The position numbers and the translations under genes were made by a program. The notes below the pieces were generated by a model. It was not told the DNA's origin. It saw only the letters and a list, made by a program, of their open reading frames with translations, and did not search any database. Positions 25,635-34,949 of a DNA stretch of 64,000 nt are shown here, in pieces. The stretch comes from CAWBLP01 sp963789495 (lineage in GTDB: Bacteria; Pseudomonadota; Alphaproteobacteria; Acetobacterales; Acetobacteraceae): NCBI GenBank assembly GCA_963789495.1, contig CAWBLP010000018.1, positions 248,001 through 312,000 of the forward strand. Direction: 5' to 3'. Within the stretch, counting starts at the first letter, position 1. Each line of letters begins with the position of its first letter.

Positions 25635-28600
25635 TCAAGCAGCGTCCGCCGCATGGCTGGGCAGGTGTGAATTGAGCAGATCGTCCGGCAGCATGGCCAC
25701 CTGCGCCGACCGGGTCCAGACCAGCGCGCAGCGCACCGGACGGTCCGGGAAGATGCCGCGCAGCACGGCGCGATAGGCGGCCATCTGGCGAAGATACATC
25801 ACCGGCGTGTCCGCGACCTGCGCCGGCGGACGGCGGTTGGTCTTGAAGTCGGCCAGCAGCACCCGATCCGGCAGCACCGCCAGCCGGTCCACCAGCCCGC
25901 CGACCACCGCGTCGCCGACCAGCCCGGTCAGCGGCACCTCGGCGCGGCTGCCGGGGGCGAATAGCGGCGCCAACTCCGGATGCGCCAGAATGGCCAGCGC
26001 CTCCTCCGCCAGCGTCGCCACCGCGTCCTCGGCCAGGCCGTGGCCAGGTCGGTCCAGCCAGCTTCGCGCCGCCGCCGGGCGGTCCTCGGCAGGCAGGGCC
26101 GGCAAATGCTGCAGCAGCGCGTGCAGCAACTGGCCGCGCCGGAACCGGTCCACCTGCCCGGCCCGTTCGGCCAGCGGCGAGGCAGCCGGCGGCATCTGGC
26201 CCAGTTCCACCCCCTCCGGGCGACTGGGCGCCAGCGGCAGCGGCCGCGCCGGCTCCCGCGGCGGCGCGGCGGCACCGCCGTCCGGCCCCGCGACCAGCCA
26301 GGCCGGCGGAGGTTGCGGGGGTTGCTCAGGGGCCGTGGCGCGCCCCCCGCCGCCGCCCACCCGTTGCGGGCTGCTGTGGTGGAGCCGCTCGCCCCAGCCG
26401 GCAATCGTCGCCGCAACGGGGGACGCAGACGCCGCGGCGGCAGACGTGGCAGGGACGGGCGTCGCGGCGGCAGGCATCGCAGTGGCAGACGTCACGGCGG
26501 CAGGCGCGGCGGGGACGGGCGTCGCGGCGGCAGGCATCGCGGTGGCAGGCGTCACGGCGGCAGGCGCGGCGGGGACGGGCGTCGCGGCGGCAGGCATCGC
26601 GGTGGCAGGCGTCACGGCGGCAGGCGCGGCGGAGACGGGCGTCGCGGCGGCGGGTGTGGCGGCCGCGGGCATGGCGGCATCAGGCGTTGCGGGAAGCAAC
26701 CCGCCCTCTCCGGCCACGGCACCCACCCGGGAAAATCCCTGGCTGACCAGGTTGTACCAGCACGTGTCCGGCAGCGGACGGCGGGTCTGCCAGCCGCACA
26801 CCACCAGCCGGTCCTCGGCCCGGGTCAGCGCGACATACAGCAGCCGGTTGTGCTCCTCCATCCGCCGCCGCGCGAGATCGCCACGGATGCGCTCCGCCGC
26901 CACACAGCGCAGCTCCCGCCGCGGCGTCCAGAGCGGCACCGCGACCCCGCTCCGCGGATCATCCGCCCACAGGATGGTCCCCTCATCCGGGGGAATGGCC
27001 GTGGTATCCGGCAGGATCACCAGCGGCGCCTGCAGCCCCTTCGCGCCGTGCACCGTCATCACGCGCACCAGACCGCCAGCGGCCTCCGCCTCCCGCTTCA
27101 CCTCGGCACCGGAGCGGCGCAGCCAGTGCAGGAAGCCCTGCACCGAAGGCGGATGGGTCCGGGCATAGGCCAGCGCGGCATTCAGCAGCTCGTCCACCGG
27201 CTCCGCCGCCTCCGGCCCCAGCCTTGCATACAACCGTGCTCGGCCGCCCAGCGGACCCAGCGCCTCGGCGAACAGCAAATAGGGCGAGACATAGTCCACC
27301 CGCGCCAGCAGGGCGGCGAAGAAGTCCCAGGCGCGCTGCCAGTGCGGACGCTCGCCGGCGCGGGCGCGCAGCGTCTCCCACAGCGGCGCGCGCCGGTGCA
27401 CCGCCAACGCCATCAGGTCGTCGTCGGACAAGCCGCCGAGCGGACTGGTCAGCAGGCAGGCGAAGGTGAGGTCGTCTTCCGGCAGCAGCAGCGCATCGGC
27501 CAGCGCCATCAGATCCTGCACCGCCGGCTGCTCGGTCAGCACCAGCCGGTCGAGCCCCGCCACCGGCACGCCGCGCGCCTTCAGCGCCCGCACCAGCGCC
27601 CGGGCGAAGTCGTTGCGGCGACGCACCAGCACCATCACGTCGCCCGGCGCAAGCTTCCGGTCCCGGCTCGCCAGCATGACCGTGCCCGAGGTCTGCTCGC
27701 GGATCCAGCCGGCCAGCGTCTCGGCCAGCAACTGCGGTGCCGTCTGCAGGCCCTGGTTGTGCTCGGCCACCGACCAGGGCGGCGGGTCCTCGCTGTCCGG
27801 CAGCGGCGCCAGCGGCCACAGCTCCACCGCGCCGGCATGCTCCGCCCGGTCCGCGTAATGCTCCAGCGCCTCGCCCGGCGCCACCACGCCTGCCGCCGCC
27901 GCAGGATCGCGGAACACCGCGTCGACCAGCGCCAGCACCGGAGCGGTGGAGCGGAACGACACATCGAGCTGCACATCCCGCCAGGGCTTGTCCGCCTGGG
28001 TCACCCGGCGCGCGAGCAGGTTGCGGGCGCTGATGAACGCATCGGCGTCAGCGCCTTGGAACGAGTAGATCGACTGCTTCCGGTCGCCGACGGCGAACAC
28101 CGTGCGCGGGTCGTCCCGAGCGCCGCTGCCGGCGAAGAACTCCTCGGTCAGCGCATGCGCGATGTGCCACTGCGCCGGGGCGGTGTCCTGCACCTCGTCC
28201 AGCAGCAGATGGTCCAGCCCGCCATCCAGCTTGTACAGCACCCAGGCCACGCCGGGGTCGCGCAGCAGGGCGGAGGTGCGGCCGATCAGGTCCTCGTAGT
28301 CCAGCAGCCCGGCGTCGTCCTTGCGCTCCGCATAGGCGCGCACCACCGGTGCGGCCAGGGTCAGCAGCGCCGCCGAGAGTTCAGCCACGCGCAGCGCGCG
28401 GCACTCGTCCAATGCCGCCAGGATGCGGCTGGCTTCGGTCTGGAACAGCCTGACGAGGTCGGGATGGCGCGTGGTCACCGCCTTGCTGGCGAACGCGCTG
28501 TCGGCCCGCGCCTCGCCCTTCTGGGTCAGGAACTCGCTGCACCAATGGTCCCAGTGCTCCGCCCGGTCCTCCGCCGCCAGGTCCAGCCAGTCCAGCATGC

Positions 28601-29423
28601 GCCCGGCCCGTTCGGCGCAGAGCTTGGCGCCGAGCTGCTGCACGATCCGCGCGGCCTCACGCAGGTCGCGCTCGCCCTGCCAGTTCACTGCCGTCGCGAT
28701 CACCTCGGCCTCGGTCGTGGCGGTGATCCCCAGCGCGCGACGTTGCGCGGCGGCGAGGTCGGGCAGCGCCAGCACGGCGTCCAGCCGGTCGCGGTTCGCC
28801 TCCAACGCGTCCACCTGGCGGCCGAACTGCTCCGCCGAGGCCAGCCCGGCCAGCGCCGTCAGCGCGTCGCGCAGCGCTGCGGTGTCGGCGCGGGCCAGCA
28901 TGTCCTCGCGCGCCTCGGTCAGCGCATCGGCGGCGTCCCGCTCGTCGACCAGTTGGAAATGCGGCGACAGCGCCGCCTCCAGCGGGAAGCGGCGCAGCAG
29001 CGACTGGCAGAAGGCGTGGATGGTGCCGATGCGCATGCCGCCGGGCAGATCGAGCACGCGGGCAAACAGCTTGCGCGCATCGGCCAGCGCATCATCCGTC
29101 GGCTCGATCCGCAGGCGGCGGAGTTCATCGGCCAGGGCGTCGGCCGGCAGCGTGACCCATTTGCCGAGGATGCGCTGCAGGCGCACCGCCATCTCGGCCG
29201 CCGCCGCCTTGGTGAAGGTCAGGCACTGGATGCGCTCGGGCTTGGCGCCCGCCAGCATCAGCCGCAGCAGGCGGTCGGTCAGCAGCTTGGTCTTGCCCGA
29301 CCCGGCCGAGGCGGCGACGAAGGCGGAGACCGCGGGGTCCGACGCCGCAAGCTGCTCGCGGTTGGCGCGGGCGCGGGGGGATTCGGCGGCGGTCGCCCCG
29401 CGGGCCACGATATCGCCGTTCAT
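25635..29423 (-). CDS. addA: Double-strand break repair helicase-nuclease AddA
   Basis: A 1262-residue UvrD-type helicase with a C-terminal nuclease domain; with AddB it resects double-strand breaks for recombination. Walker A is SAGSGKTKLL (GSGKT at 41-45); others are LLLDEVQDTAPAQW, AVGDRKQSIYSFQGADA, VMTVHGAKGLQAPLVIL and LLYVALTRAEDRL. The nuclease domain near the C-terminus has VDRLAVLPDRVLLADFKTNR. Between helicase and nuclease (about 905-990) lies an unusual Ala/Pro/Thr linker built of 20-residue tandem repeats. It overlaps the mug-like gene by four bases upstream. addB is not in the window. Confidence 0.94.
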   Translation of the reverse strand: MNGDIVARGATAAESPRARANREQLAASDPAVSAFVAASAGSGKTKLLTDRLLRLMLAGAKPERIQCLTFTKAAAAEMAVRLQRILGKWVTLPADALADELRRLRIEPTDDALADARKLFARVLDLPGGMRIGTIHAFCQSLLRRFPLEAALSPHFQLVDERDAADALTEAREDMLARADTAALRDALTALAGLASAEQFGRQVDALEANRDRLDAVLALPDLAAAQRRALGITATTEAEVIATAVNWQGERDLREAARIVQQLGAKLCAERAGRMLDWLDLAAEDRAEHWDHWCSEFLTQKGEARADSAFASKAVTTRHPDLVRLFQTEASRILAALDECRALRVAELSAALLTLAAPVVRAYAERKDDAGLLDYEDLIGRTSALLRDPGVAWVLYKLDGGLDHLLLDEVQDTAPAQWHIAHALTEEFFAGSGARDDPRTVFAVGDRKQSIYSFQGADADAFISARNLLARRVTQADKPWRDVQLDVSFRSTAPVLALVDAVFRDPAAAAGVVAPGEALEHYADRAEHAGAVELWPLAPLPDSEDPPPWSVAEHNQGLQTAPQLLAETLAGWIREQTSGTVMLASRDRKLAPGDVMVLVRRRNDFARALVRALKARGVPVAGLDRLVLTEQPAVQDLMALADALLLPEDDLTFACLLTSPLGGLSDDDLMALAVHRRAPLWETLRARAGERPHWQRAWDFFAALLARVDYVSPYLLFAEALGPLGGRARLYARLGPEAAEPVDELLNAALAYARTHPPSVQGFLHWLRRSGAEVKREAEAAGGLVRVMTVHGAKGLQAPLVILPDTTAIPPDEGTILWADDPRSGVAVPLWTPRRELRCVAAERIRGDLARRRMEEHNRLLYVALTRAEDRLVVCGWQTRRPLPDTCWYNLVSQGFSRVGAVAGEGGLLPATPDAAMPAAATPAAATPVSAAPAAVTPATAMPAAATPVPAAPAAVTPATAMPAAATPVPAAPAAVTSATAMPAAATPVPATSAAAASASPVAATIAGWGERLHHSSPQRVGGGGGRATAPEQPPQPPPAWLVAGPDGGAAAPPREPARPLPLAPSRPEGVELGQMPPAASPLAERAGQVDRFRRGQLLHALLQHLPALPAEDRPAAARSWLDRPGHGLAEDAVATLAEEALAILAHPELAPLFAPGSRAEVPLTGLVGDAVVGGLVDRLAVLPDRVLLADFKTNRRPPAQVADTPVMYLRQMAAYRAVLRGIFPDRPVRCALVWTRSAQVAMLPDDLLNSHLPSHAADAA
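26461..26640. repeat. 60-bp in-frame minisatellite inside addA
   Basis: Three consecutive 60-base units (26461-26520, 26521-26580, 26581-26640) differ at only a few bases; degenerate units flank them on both sides (about 26430-26700). They code for 20-residue Ala/Pro/Thr/Val repeats in the linker between helicase and nuclease domains. The period is a multiple of three, so copy changes would keep the frame. Confidence 0.9.
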
Positions 29424-29938
29424 GTCGCGCGCCCGGCGACCAGCCGCGCCAGGTCCTGCCAGGGCTCCACCCGCCAAGCGCCCGAGGCGGCGCCGGAGGT
29501 GGAGGGCAGCACCATGATCGGCGGGAAGTCCGCCACGTCCGGTCCTGGGCCATAGCCGAACCGCGCGGTCGGCACGCCGTAGAAGGTCGCCGCCGCCCGC
29601 TTGCCGTTGAACGCGACCCAGGCCGGCCGCACGGCGCGGATGCGGGCGGTGAAGCCGGGGATGTCCGATGCGCCGCGCGGCAGGTCCGCGTCGCTGCCCG
29701 AGGCGGTCTTCACCATGTCGGTGAGGCCAATGCCGAACCCCAGCACCGCGCGGAACTGTGCCGGCGGCAGCACCGCCGGGGTCAGCCCGATCGCGGCCAG
29801 CACCGGCCAGAACCGGTTGCCGGGACCGGCGTAATAGGCGCCACGCGCCGCGGATACGGTGCCCGCGGCCATGCCGCAGAACACCACACGCAGACCCGGC
29901 GCCAGCACATCCGGCAGGATGGCGTCGTCAGCCCGCAC
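29420..29938 (-). CDS. mug: G/U mismatch-specific DNA glycosylase (Mug family)
   Basis: A 172-residue uracil-DNA glycosylase-superfamily protein of the Mug/TDG branch, removing uracil or thymine from G mismatches. Visible are FCGMAAGTVSAARGAYYAGPGNRFWPVLAAIGLTP (family nucleotide-flipping and catalytic region), GLTDMVKTASGSDADL, VAFNGKRAAATFYG and the C-terminal VLPSTSGAA. The usual GINPG appears as GMAAG. Its end overlaps the addA start by four bases and its start overlaps the methyltransferase end by 11, so it sits in a repair-linked operon. Confidence 0.88.
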   Translation of the reverse strand: MRADDAILPDVLAPGLRVVFCGMAAGTVSAARGAYYAGPGNRFWPVLAAIGLTPAVLPPAQFRAVLGFGIGLTDMVKTASGSDADLPRGASDIPGFTARIRAVRPAWVAFNGKRAAATFYGVPTARFGYGPGPDVADFPPIMVLPSTSGAASGAWRVEPWQDLARLVAGRAT

Positions 29939-30704
29939 CGCCGGCCTGCTTCGGCGTGGCGAGCATCCAGTGCATCATGCACGGGCGGTACTCGCACACG
30001 GCAATCCAGCGATCCAGGCTGTTGAGCCGCTGCAGGAACGGCACCGCGTTCGGGTCGCGCGCGCCTTCGCGGATGCCGGTCAGCTCATGCGTCGGGCTGA
30101 GCCGGTCGACCAGGGTCTGGGTGATGCTGGCATCGATGAAGTCGTGGCATTCCAGCAGCAGGGTCGTGCTGGCCAGCGCGGGCACCTTGCGCGGGTCGAT
30201 CAGCTCCCGCTCACAGCCCTCGCAGTCGCACAGCAGGAAGGGGCGGCGGCCGCGGATCAGCAGGGTCTGCAACAGGGCCGTACTGCACTCGCCCGCCACC
30301 GACAGGCGCGCCTCCACCCCGTTCAACCGCGCCGACTCGCGGCAGATGTCGTGCGAGGCGGCGGTGCTGTCGAAGGCGTGCACGAAGGCGTTGGGCAGCA
30401 GCCGCGCCAGGCCGACCGCGTAGTAGCCCTCGGCCGCCCCCACATTCACCACGAGGTCCGGATCGCGTTCGGCGATGCTGCCGAGGATGCCGTGCAGTTC
30501 CGTCTCGTAGCAGCCGATCAGCTTGGGCAGCATGTCGCCGTCACCCCAGGCAGCGCGCTCACTCAGCACGGTGCCGGCGAACGGGCCGCCCTGCACCACC
30601 CAGCCATGCTGCTGGGCGAAGGCGGCGGTCAGGTCCTGCCGCCGCGCCCGCGTCGCCATATGGGCGATGTGGAGCATCGACTCGGCATGCTGAGGGCCGG
30701 TCAC
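29928..30704 (-). CDS. FkbM-like SAM-dependent methyltransferase
   Basis: A 258-residue soluble protein with a class I methyltransferase core: motif I VVNVGAAEGYYAVGLARLLP, acidic loop AFDSTAAS, and LLCDCEGCERELIDP followed by LLLECHDF, the pattern of FkbM-type proteins. A GTG at 30704 is five bases after AGGAG and seven after the moaB stop, so it is used as the start. Substrate unknown. The N-terminal 60 residues are not recognisable. Confidence 0.75.
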   Translation of the reverse strand: MTGPQHAESMLHIAHMATRARRQDLTAAFAQQHGWVVQGGPFAGTVLSERAAWGDGDMLPKLIGCYETELHGILGSIAERDPDLVVNVGAAEGYYAVGLARLLPNAFVHAFDSTAASHDICRESARLNGVEARLSVAGECSTALLQTLLIRGRRPFLLCDCEGCERELIDPRKVPALASTTLLLECHDFIDASITQTLVDRLSPTHELTGIREGARDPNAVPFLQRLNSLDRWIAVCEYRPCMMHWMLATPKQAGGAG

Positions 30705-30711
30705 CTGGCTC

Positions 30712-31260
30712 CTATTCCGCGGCCGGCTTCAGATGCTCCTGCAACCGCGGCATCAGCTCCGCCAGGTTGCAGGGCCGATGCCGGTTGTCGAGCTGCGAGA
30801 CGAGTATGTCGTCCCAGGCGTCCTTCACCGCGCCGGTGCTGCCGGGCAGCGCGAACAGGTAGGTGCCGCCGGCGACGCCGCCCAGCGCGCGCGACTGCAT
30901 CGTGGAGGTGCCGATCTTCTGGTAGCTCAGCATGCGGAACAGTTCGCCGAAGCCCTCGATCTTCTTCTCCAGCACCCGCTCGAACGCCTCCGGGGTGACG
31001 TCGCGCCCGGTGATGCCGGTGCCGCCGGTGGTGATCACCACGTCCACCGCCGGATCGGCAATCCAGGCGCGCAACTGCCGCTCGATCGCCGCGGCCTCGT
31101 CCCGCTCGATGGCGCGGGCGGCGACGCGGTGCCCCGCCTGGGCGATGCGATCCGCCAGCGTGTCGCCGGACGTGTCGTTCGCCGCGGTACGGGTGTCCGA
31201 CACCGTCAGCACGGCGATGTTCACCGGGATGAACGGGCGGGTTTCATCGATGCGTGCCAT
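30712..31260 (-). CDS. moaB: Molybdenum cofactor biosynthesis protein MoaB
   Basis: A 182-residue MoaB/MogA-like protein that adenylates molybdopterin. It contains VLTVSDTRTAANDTSGDTL, the binding loop VVITTGGTGITGRDVTPEA and LFALPGSTGAVKDAWDDIL. A strong AGGAGG site precedes the ATG. It lies 33 bases after the transglycosylase gene and 7 before the methyltransferase. No other moa/moe gene is in the window. Confidence 0.93.
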   Translation of the reverse strand: MARIDETRPFIPVNIAVLTVSDTRTAANDTSGDTLADRIAQAGHRVAARAIERDEAAAIERQLRAWIADPAVDVVITTGGTGITGRDVTPEAFERVLEKKIEGFGELFRMLSYQKIGTSTMQSRALGGVAGGTYLFALPGSTGAVKDAWDDILVSQLDNRHRPCNLAELMPRLQEHLKPAAE

Positions 31261-31293
31261 GCTGCACCTCCTGGCAGGGATCGCGCGGGACGC

Positions 31294-33144
31294 TCAGTCC
31301 GCGTGCGCCGCGATGGCGACCAGTTTGCCCCGGCTGGGCAGCGCCGTGAAGCGCGGGAACTCACCCGCAGCCATCGCGTCCAGGCTCGGCGCCGGCAGAT
31401 GCAGCCGCGCGGCATACAGCCAGGTGTAGGTGAGCACGTTGCGTACGAAGCCGCGGGTCTCGTCCACCGGGATCGCCTCGAGGAACAGCAGCGGATCGCC
31501 GCCGTCATGCAGATGGGCGAGCCAGCCGGCCAGGTTGCCGACGCCGGCATTGTAGCCTGCCAGCAACCGCAGCAGGTTGTCATCCACCGTGTCCTGATCC
31601 GCCAGCCAGGCGATATAGCGCTGGCCGAGCGCGAGGTTGAAGGCGGGATCGTGCAGGCTCTCGCCGGAGAGGGAGGGATCGCCGGCGATGTAGCGGGCGG
31701 TATCCGGCATGATCTGCATCAGGCCGCGCGCGCCCGCCGGGGAGACCGCATTCGAGTCGAAGTTGGATTCCAGCCTGGTCACCGCATAGATCAGCGCCCG
31801 GTCGATGTGGAACCCGTTGGCCGGGTTCAGCGGCGGCAGCTTGATGGAGGTGCCGACCGCCGCACGGCCATCGGCCTCGGCCTCCAGCGCGGAGAACCGG
31901 CTGGCGAGATCGTTGAGCCCGCTGGCGGCGGCGACCAGCAGCACCGAGCGCCGCATCCCCGCATCGTCCTTGATCTGCAGCCAGACGCTGCGCAGCTCCG
32001 CCGCCGCGCGGCGATCCTGGCCGACCTCCAGCAGTGCGAGGGCGCGCCGACCCGCCGGGATGGCGTCGACTGCGTCGGCATCGGCCTGTGCCAGCAGATT
32101 GCCGCTGGGGACGATGCCGGTCTGCAGGCCGAGCACCCGGCGCGCGACCAGGCCGTGCAGGGTCTGCCGCTCCTGCGCCGCGGCGCGCATCCAGTGCATG
32201 GCCGCGCCCGCCGCGTGCAGCCGCGCATTGGCCCGCGCCGCCCAATAGGCGGAGGCGGCGCGCACCGTTGCCGAGGCGACCGACGCATGGGCGCCGTCCT
32301 CGAACAGCGCGCGTGCCTGCTGCAGGTTACCCAGCCGCCAGGCGGCCAGGCCGGCGATGTAGCAGAGCTGGCCGACCCGGGCCTCGGCCGGGGTGGCGCG
32401 GATGGCAGAGGTCGCGACCTGCAGGGCCGCGGCGTCCTCGTTGGCGGTGAACAGGGTGCGCGCGATCTCGGCATGTAGCACCGCGGCGTAGGCGGGCGTC
32501 AGATGGCGGGTGGCATCGATCAGCCGCAGCGCGGCCGAGGCGCCGCCGCTGTGCAGCCGGGCGGCCACGGCGCGGTCGAGCCACGCGTTGCGGGTGATGC
32601 CGGGCTGCGGGTCCGGGTCGTCGGCCAGCCCGAGCTCGGGGGCGGGCGGCAGGTCCAGGCTGGCCTGCGCCGGGGCGGGCGGCGCGGCCATGCCCGGGGC
32701 GAGCCGGCGGAGCAGCAGGCTGTGGATGGCCGGGGCGTCGGGCTGGTCGCCGAAGCGGTCCATCCAGTCGGCTAGTTCGGCCGCCGTGGAGCGGTGATAG
32801 CGGCCCAGATAACGGTCGGCGAGGATCGCCCCCAGCAGCAGCCGGTCGTCCAGGTCATCGATCAGCGCCTGCGCGTCGGCCAGCCGGCCGCGATCCTGCA
32901 GGGCAAAGATGCGCCGCACCCGTGCGGCATCGCTGGGGTTCAGCGGCTGCGGCAGCGCAACACCGGGACTGCCGCGCAGAACCACACGCGGCAGTGCCAT
33001 CGCAGTTTGTTCGTCAACCCCATTCCCCGATCCCGGCGCTTGTGCCTGCGCGGACGCGACCAGCGCTCCGGCGAGGATTGCGGCCCCAATCATACTGCGG
33101 GCTGCCGCGGGAATGCGGGAGAGTGCTCGTCCCACCTCTCGCAT
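31294..33144 (-). CDS. slt: Soluble lytic murein transglycosylase
   Basis: A 616-residue periplasmic enzyme cutting the MurNAc-GlcNAc bond of peptidoglycan. A signal peptide (AARSMIGAAILAGALVASAQAQA) is followed by a long alpha-helical superhelix of TPR-like repeats (about 60-430). A C-terminal lysozyme-like SLT domain has TRLESNFDSNAVSPAGARGLMQIMPDTARYIAG (catalytic Glu in ES), FNLALGQRYIAWL and AGYNAGVGNL. The ATG at 33144 lacks a clear ribosome site; a start closer to the hydrophobic stretch is possible. Confidence 0.92.
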   Translation of the reverse strand: MREVGRALSRIPAAARSMIGAAILAGALVASAQAQAPGSGNGVDEQTAMALPRVVLRGSPGVALPQPLNPSDAARVRRIFALQDRGRLADAQALIDDLDDRLLLGAILADRYLGRYHRSTAAELADWMDRFGDQPDAPAIHSLLLRRLAPGMAAPPAPAQASLDLPPAPELGLADDPDPQPGITRNAWLDRAVAARLHSGGASAALRLIDATRHLTPAYAAVLHAEIARTLFTANEDAAALQVATSAIRATPAEARVGQLCYIAGLAAWRLGNLQQARALFEDGAHASVASATVRAASAYWAARANARLHAAGAAMHWMRAAAQERQTLHGLVARRVLGLQTGIVPSGNLLAQADADAVDAIPAGRRALALLEVGQDRRAAAELRSVWLQIKDDAGMRRSVLLVAAASGLNDLASRFSALEAEADGRAAVGTSIKLPPLNPANGFHIDRALIYAVTRLESNFDSNAVSPAGARGLMQIMPDTARYIAGDPSLSGESLHDPAFNLALGQRYIAWLADQDTVDDNLLRLLAGYNAGVGNLAGWLAHLHDGGDPLLFLEAIPVDETRGFVRNVLTYTWLYAARLHLPAPSLDAMAAGEFPRFTALPSRGKLVAIAAHAD

Positions 33145-33256
33145 GACGGTGTCGCTACAGGCTCGGTCGGCGGGGGGCAACCCCTCAAGCTGACATCCTT
33201 TTCATGCTCGTTTGACCGTTTTCCCTGGTTTCAGGCAGTTAGCCGCTGCTGTTTGG

Positions 33257-34132
33257 TCACGTTTCAGCGAGATCCTTGTCCAGCGCGCGGCGCAACCGGC
33301 GCAGTTCGAGCCAGGCGATGCGGCGCAGCGTGGGGGTGCCGGCCAGCATCGCCGGCGCGGGCAGCACCAGTGCCGGCACCGGATCCGGCAGGTCCGGGAC
33401 GGACAGCGTGGTCCATCCGGCGCCGGGCCTTGGGCGGCGCGAGCCCAGCAGCGTGCGGGTGGCGAGCGCGCCGAGCAGGACGATCAGCCTGGGGCGGGCG
33501 AGCGCGATGAGCCGATGCAGGAATGGCAGGCAGACCGCGAGTTCGCCGGCGCTGGGCGGGCGGCCGCCGGGGGGACGCCAGGGGATCAGCGGCGCGGCCA
33601 GCAGCTGGGCGCGCTCCACCCGGATGCTGGCCAGCATGCGGTCCAGCAGTGCGCCGTCGGCGCCGGCGAAGGGCGTGCCGGCACGGTCCTCGTCGGCGCC
33701 GGGTGCCTCGCCGATCAGCAGCAGGCCGGTTCCGGCGTCGCCGGTGGGCAGCACCGGCTTGGTGGCGGTGTCGCGCAGCACGCAGCCGTCGAACGCGGCG
33801 ATGGCGGCACGGAGCTGGTCCAGCGTGGCGGCCGCGGCGGCCGCGGCGGTTGCACGCTCGATGGCGGCATTGCGGGCGGGGATCGTCGCGTTGGGTGCCG
33901 GCGCGGGCAGGCCGGCGGGTTCGCCAGGCGTGGCGACGGCGATCGCGGGCGGGGCCGGCGGGAGGGACGACGTTGGGGCGGAGGACGTTTGGGTGGAGGA
34001 CGGGGGGGCAGAGGACGGTGGGGCGGATGGCGAACGCGCGGGGACGGTGCGCAGCCGGTCGAGCGGCGCGTCGTCCAACGCCTCGTCGGCCCCCCATTCG
34101 ATCTGCAGCCGCAGCAGCGCCAGGTCGTCCAT
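33257..34132 (-). CDS. Uracil-DNA glycosylase, family 4-like (UdgA)
   Basis: A 291-residue glycosylase that would remove uracil from DNA. After a variable Ala/Pro-rich N-terminus (about 30-100) come FDGCVLRDTATKPV, the active-site motif IGEAPGADEDRAGTPFAGADGALLDRML, the IPWRPPGGRPPSAGELAVCLPFL segment and LIVLLGALATRTLLG. Two cysteines of the Fe-S set appear missing, as in other alphaproteobacterial members. Unusually the C-terminal substrate motif, normally HPA(Y/A)LL, reads LPAPAML, losing the histidine. The start at 34132 has AGGA eight bases ahead, inside the end of the upstream gene. Confidence 0.85.
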   Translation of the reverse strand: MDDLALLRLQIEWGADEALDDAPLDRLRTVPARSPSAPPSSAPPSSTQTSSAPTSSLPPAPPAIAVATPGEPAGLPAPAPNATIPARNAAIERATAAAAAAATLDQLRAAIAAFDGCVLRDTATKPVLPTGDAGTGLLLIGEAPGADEDRAGTPFAGADGALLDRMLASIRVERAQLLAAPLIPWRPPGGRPPSAGELAVCLPFLHRLIALARPRLIVLLGALATRTLLGSRRPRPGAGWTTLSVPDLPDPVPALVLPAPAMLAGTPTLRRIAWLELRRLRRALDKDLAET

Positions 34133-34136
34133 GGGC

Positions 34137-34949
34137 TCAGTCCTGCACGCGCAGCGGGTCGGCGCAACCGGATTTCCGGTCGCGGGCGCGCTGCCAGCTT
34201 CGGGCTGCCCGGGCGAGCAAGGCGGGGCGGATGGCGCGGGGTCCGGGTCGCTGCGGGGCGGGTGCATGGGGTGTTGCCGACGTTTCCGCGTCCCCGGCGG
34301 GGCGAGCGTCCGGGCGGAGTGTCGCCGGCCGGACGCCGGCTTCTGGTGCATGGAGTTTTGCGGCGGTGCGTGCGGCGGGGGTGGTCTGCGTGTCGGCCCG
34401 GGCTGGCACTGGTGCATGGAGTATTGCGGACGTTTCCGCGTCCCCGGCGGGGCGGAGTGTCGCCGGCCGAACGCCGGCTTCTGGTGCATGGGGTTTTGCG
34501 GCGGAGCGTTCGGCGGGGGTGGCCCGCGTGTCGGACCGGGCTGGCACTGGTGCATGGAGTATTGCCGACGTTTCCACGTCCCCGGCGAGGCGGGCGTCCG
34601 GGCGGAGTGTCGCCGGCCAAACACCGGCTTCTGGTGCATGGAGTCTTGCGACGGTGCGTGCGGCGGGGGCGGCCTGCGTGTCCGACCGGGCTGGCACTGG
34701 TGCATGGGGTGTTGCGGACGTTTCCGCGTCCCCGGCCGAGCGAGCGTCCGGGCGGAGTGTCGCCGGCCAAACGCCGGCTTCTGGTGCATGGAGTTTTGCG
34801 ACGGTGCGTGCGGCGGGGGTGGCCTGCGTGCCGACCCGGGCTGGCACCGGTGCATGGGCTTTTGGCGAGGCCGGAACTGCGGCAGCGGCGGAGGGAGAGC
34901 TGGCAAACGGTGCGTCATCGCAGCGCTCTGGTGCATGAGGTGTTGCCAC
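34137..34949 (-). CDS. Ala/Pro-rich protein of four 50-residue tandem repeats
   Basis: An open frame of 270 residues from a GTG at 34949. It is built of units each containing HAPVPAR, PAART, KLHAPEAGV, PATLRPDAR and AGDxETSA. Unit lengths are multiples of three (150, 138, 150, 150 bases), which argues for selection on this frame. The frame is open upstream to 35261, and from about 35165 has ordinary codon use, so this is probably the C-terminal half of the HGGxSTG gene, shifted by one base. No function is known. UDG starts four bases after its stop. All frames are open here because of base composition, so certainty is moderate. Confidence 0.5.
   Translation of the reverse strand: MATPHAPERCDDAPFASSPSAAAAVPASPKAHAPVPARVGTQATPAARTVAKLHAPEAGVWPATLRPDARSAGDAETSATPHAPVPARSDTQAAPAARTVARLHAPEAGVWPATLRPDARLAGDVETSAILHAPVPARSDTRATPAERSAAKPHAPEAGVRPATLRPAGDAETSAILHAPVPARADTQTTPAARTAAKLHAPEAGVRPATLRPDARPAGDAETSATPHAPAPQRPGPRAIRPALLARAARSWQRARDRKSGCADPLRVQD
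34262..34849. repeat. 150-bp tandem repeat, four units
   Basis: Units begin with GTGCATGG at 34262, 34412, 34550 and 34700, with a partial fifth at 34850. Three are 150 bases and one 138, lacking the 12-base CGAGCGTCCGGG. Each unit has an internal half-repeat that also starts GTGCATGG. Unit divergence is low, indicating recent expansion or homogenisation. Confidence 0.92.

Noticed and set aside
25980..29555. 1191-codon open frame on the plus strand
   Set aside because: It is antisense to addA; the translation is Arg/Gln/Gly-rich without motifs, an effect of G/C-rich third positions.
34262..34849. CRISPR array
   Set aside because: The repeats are 150 bp, contiguous and without unique spacers; this is a tandem minisatellite.
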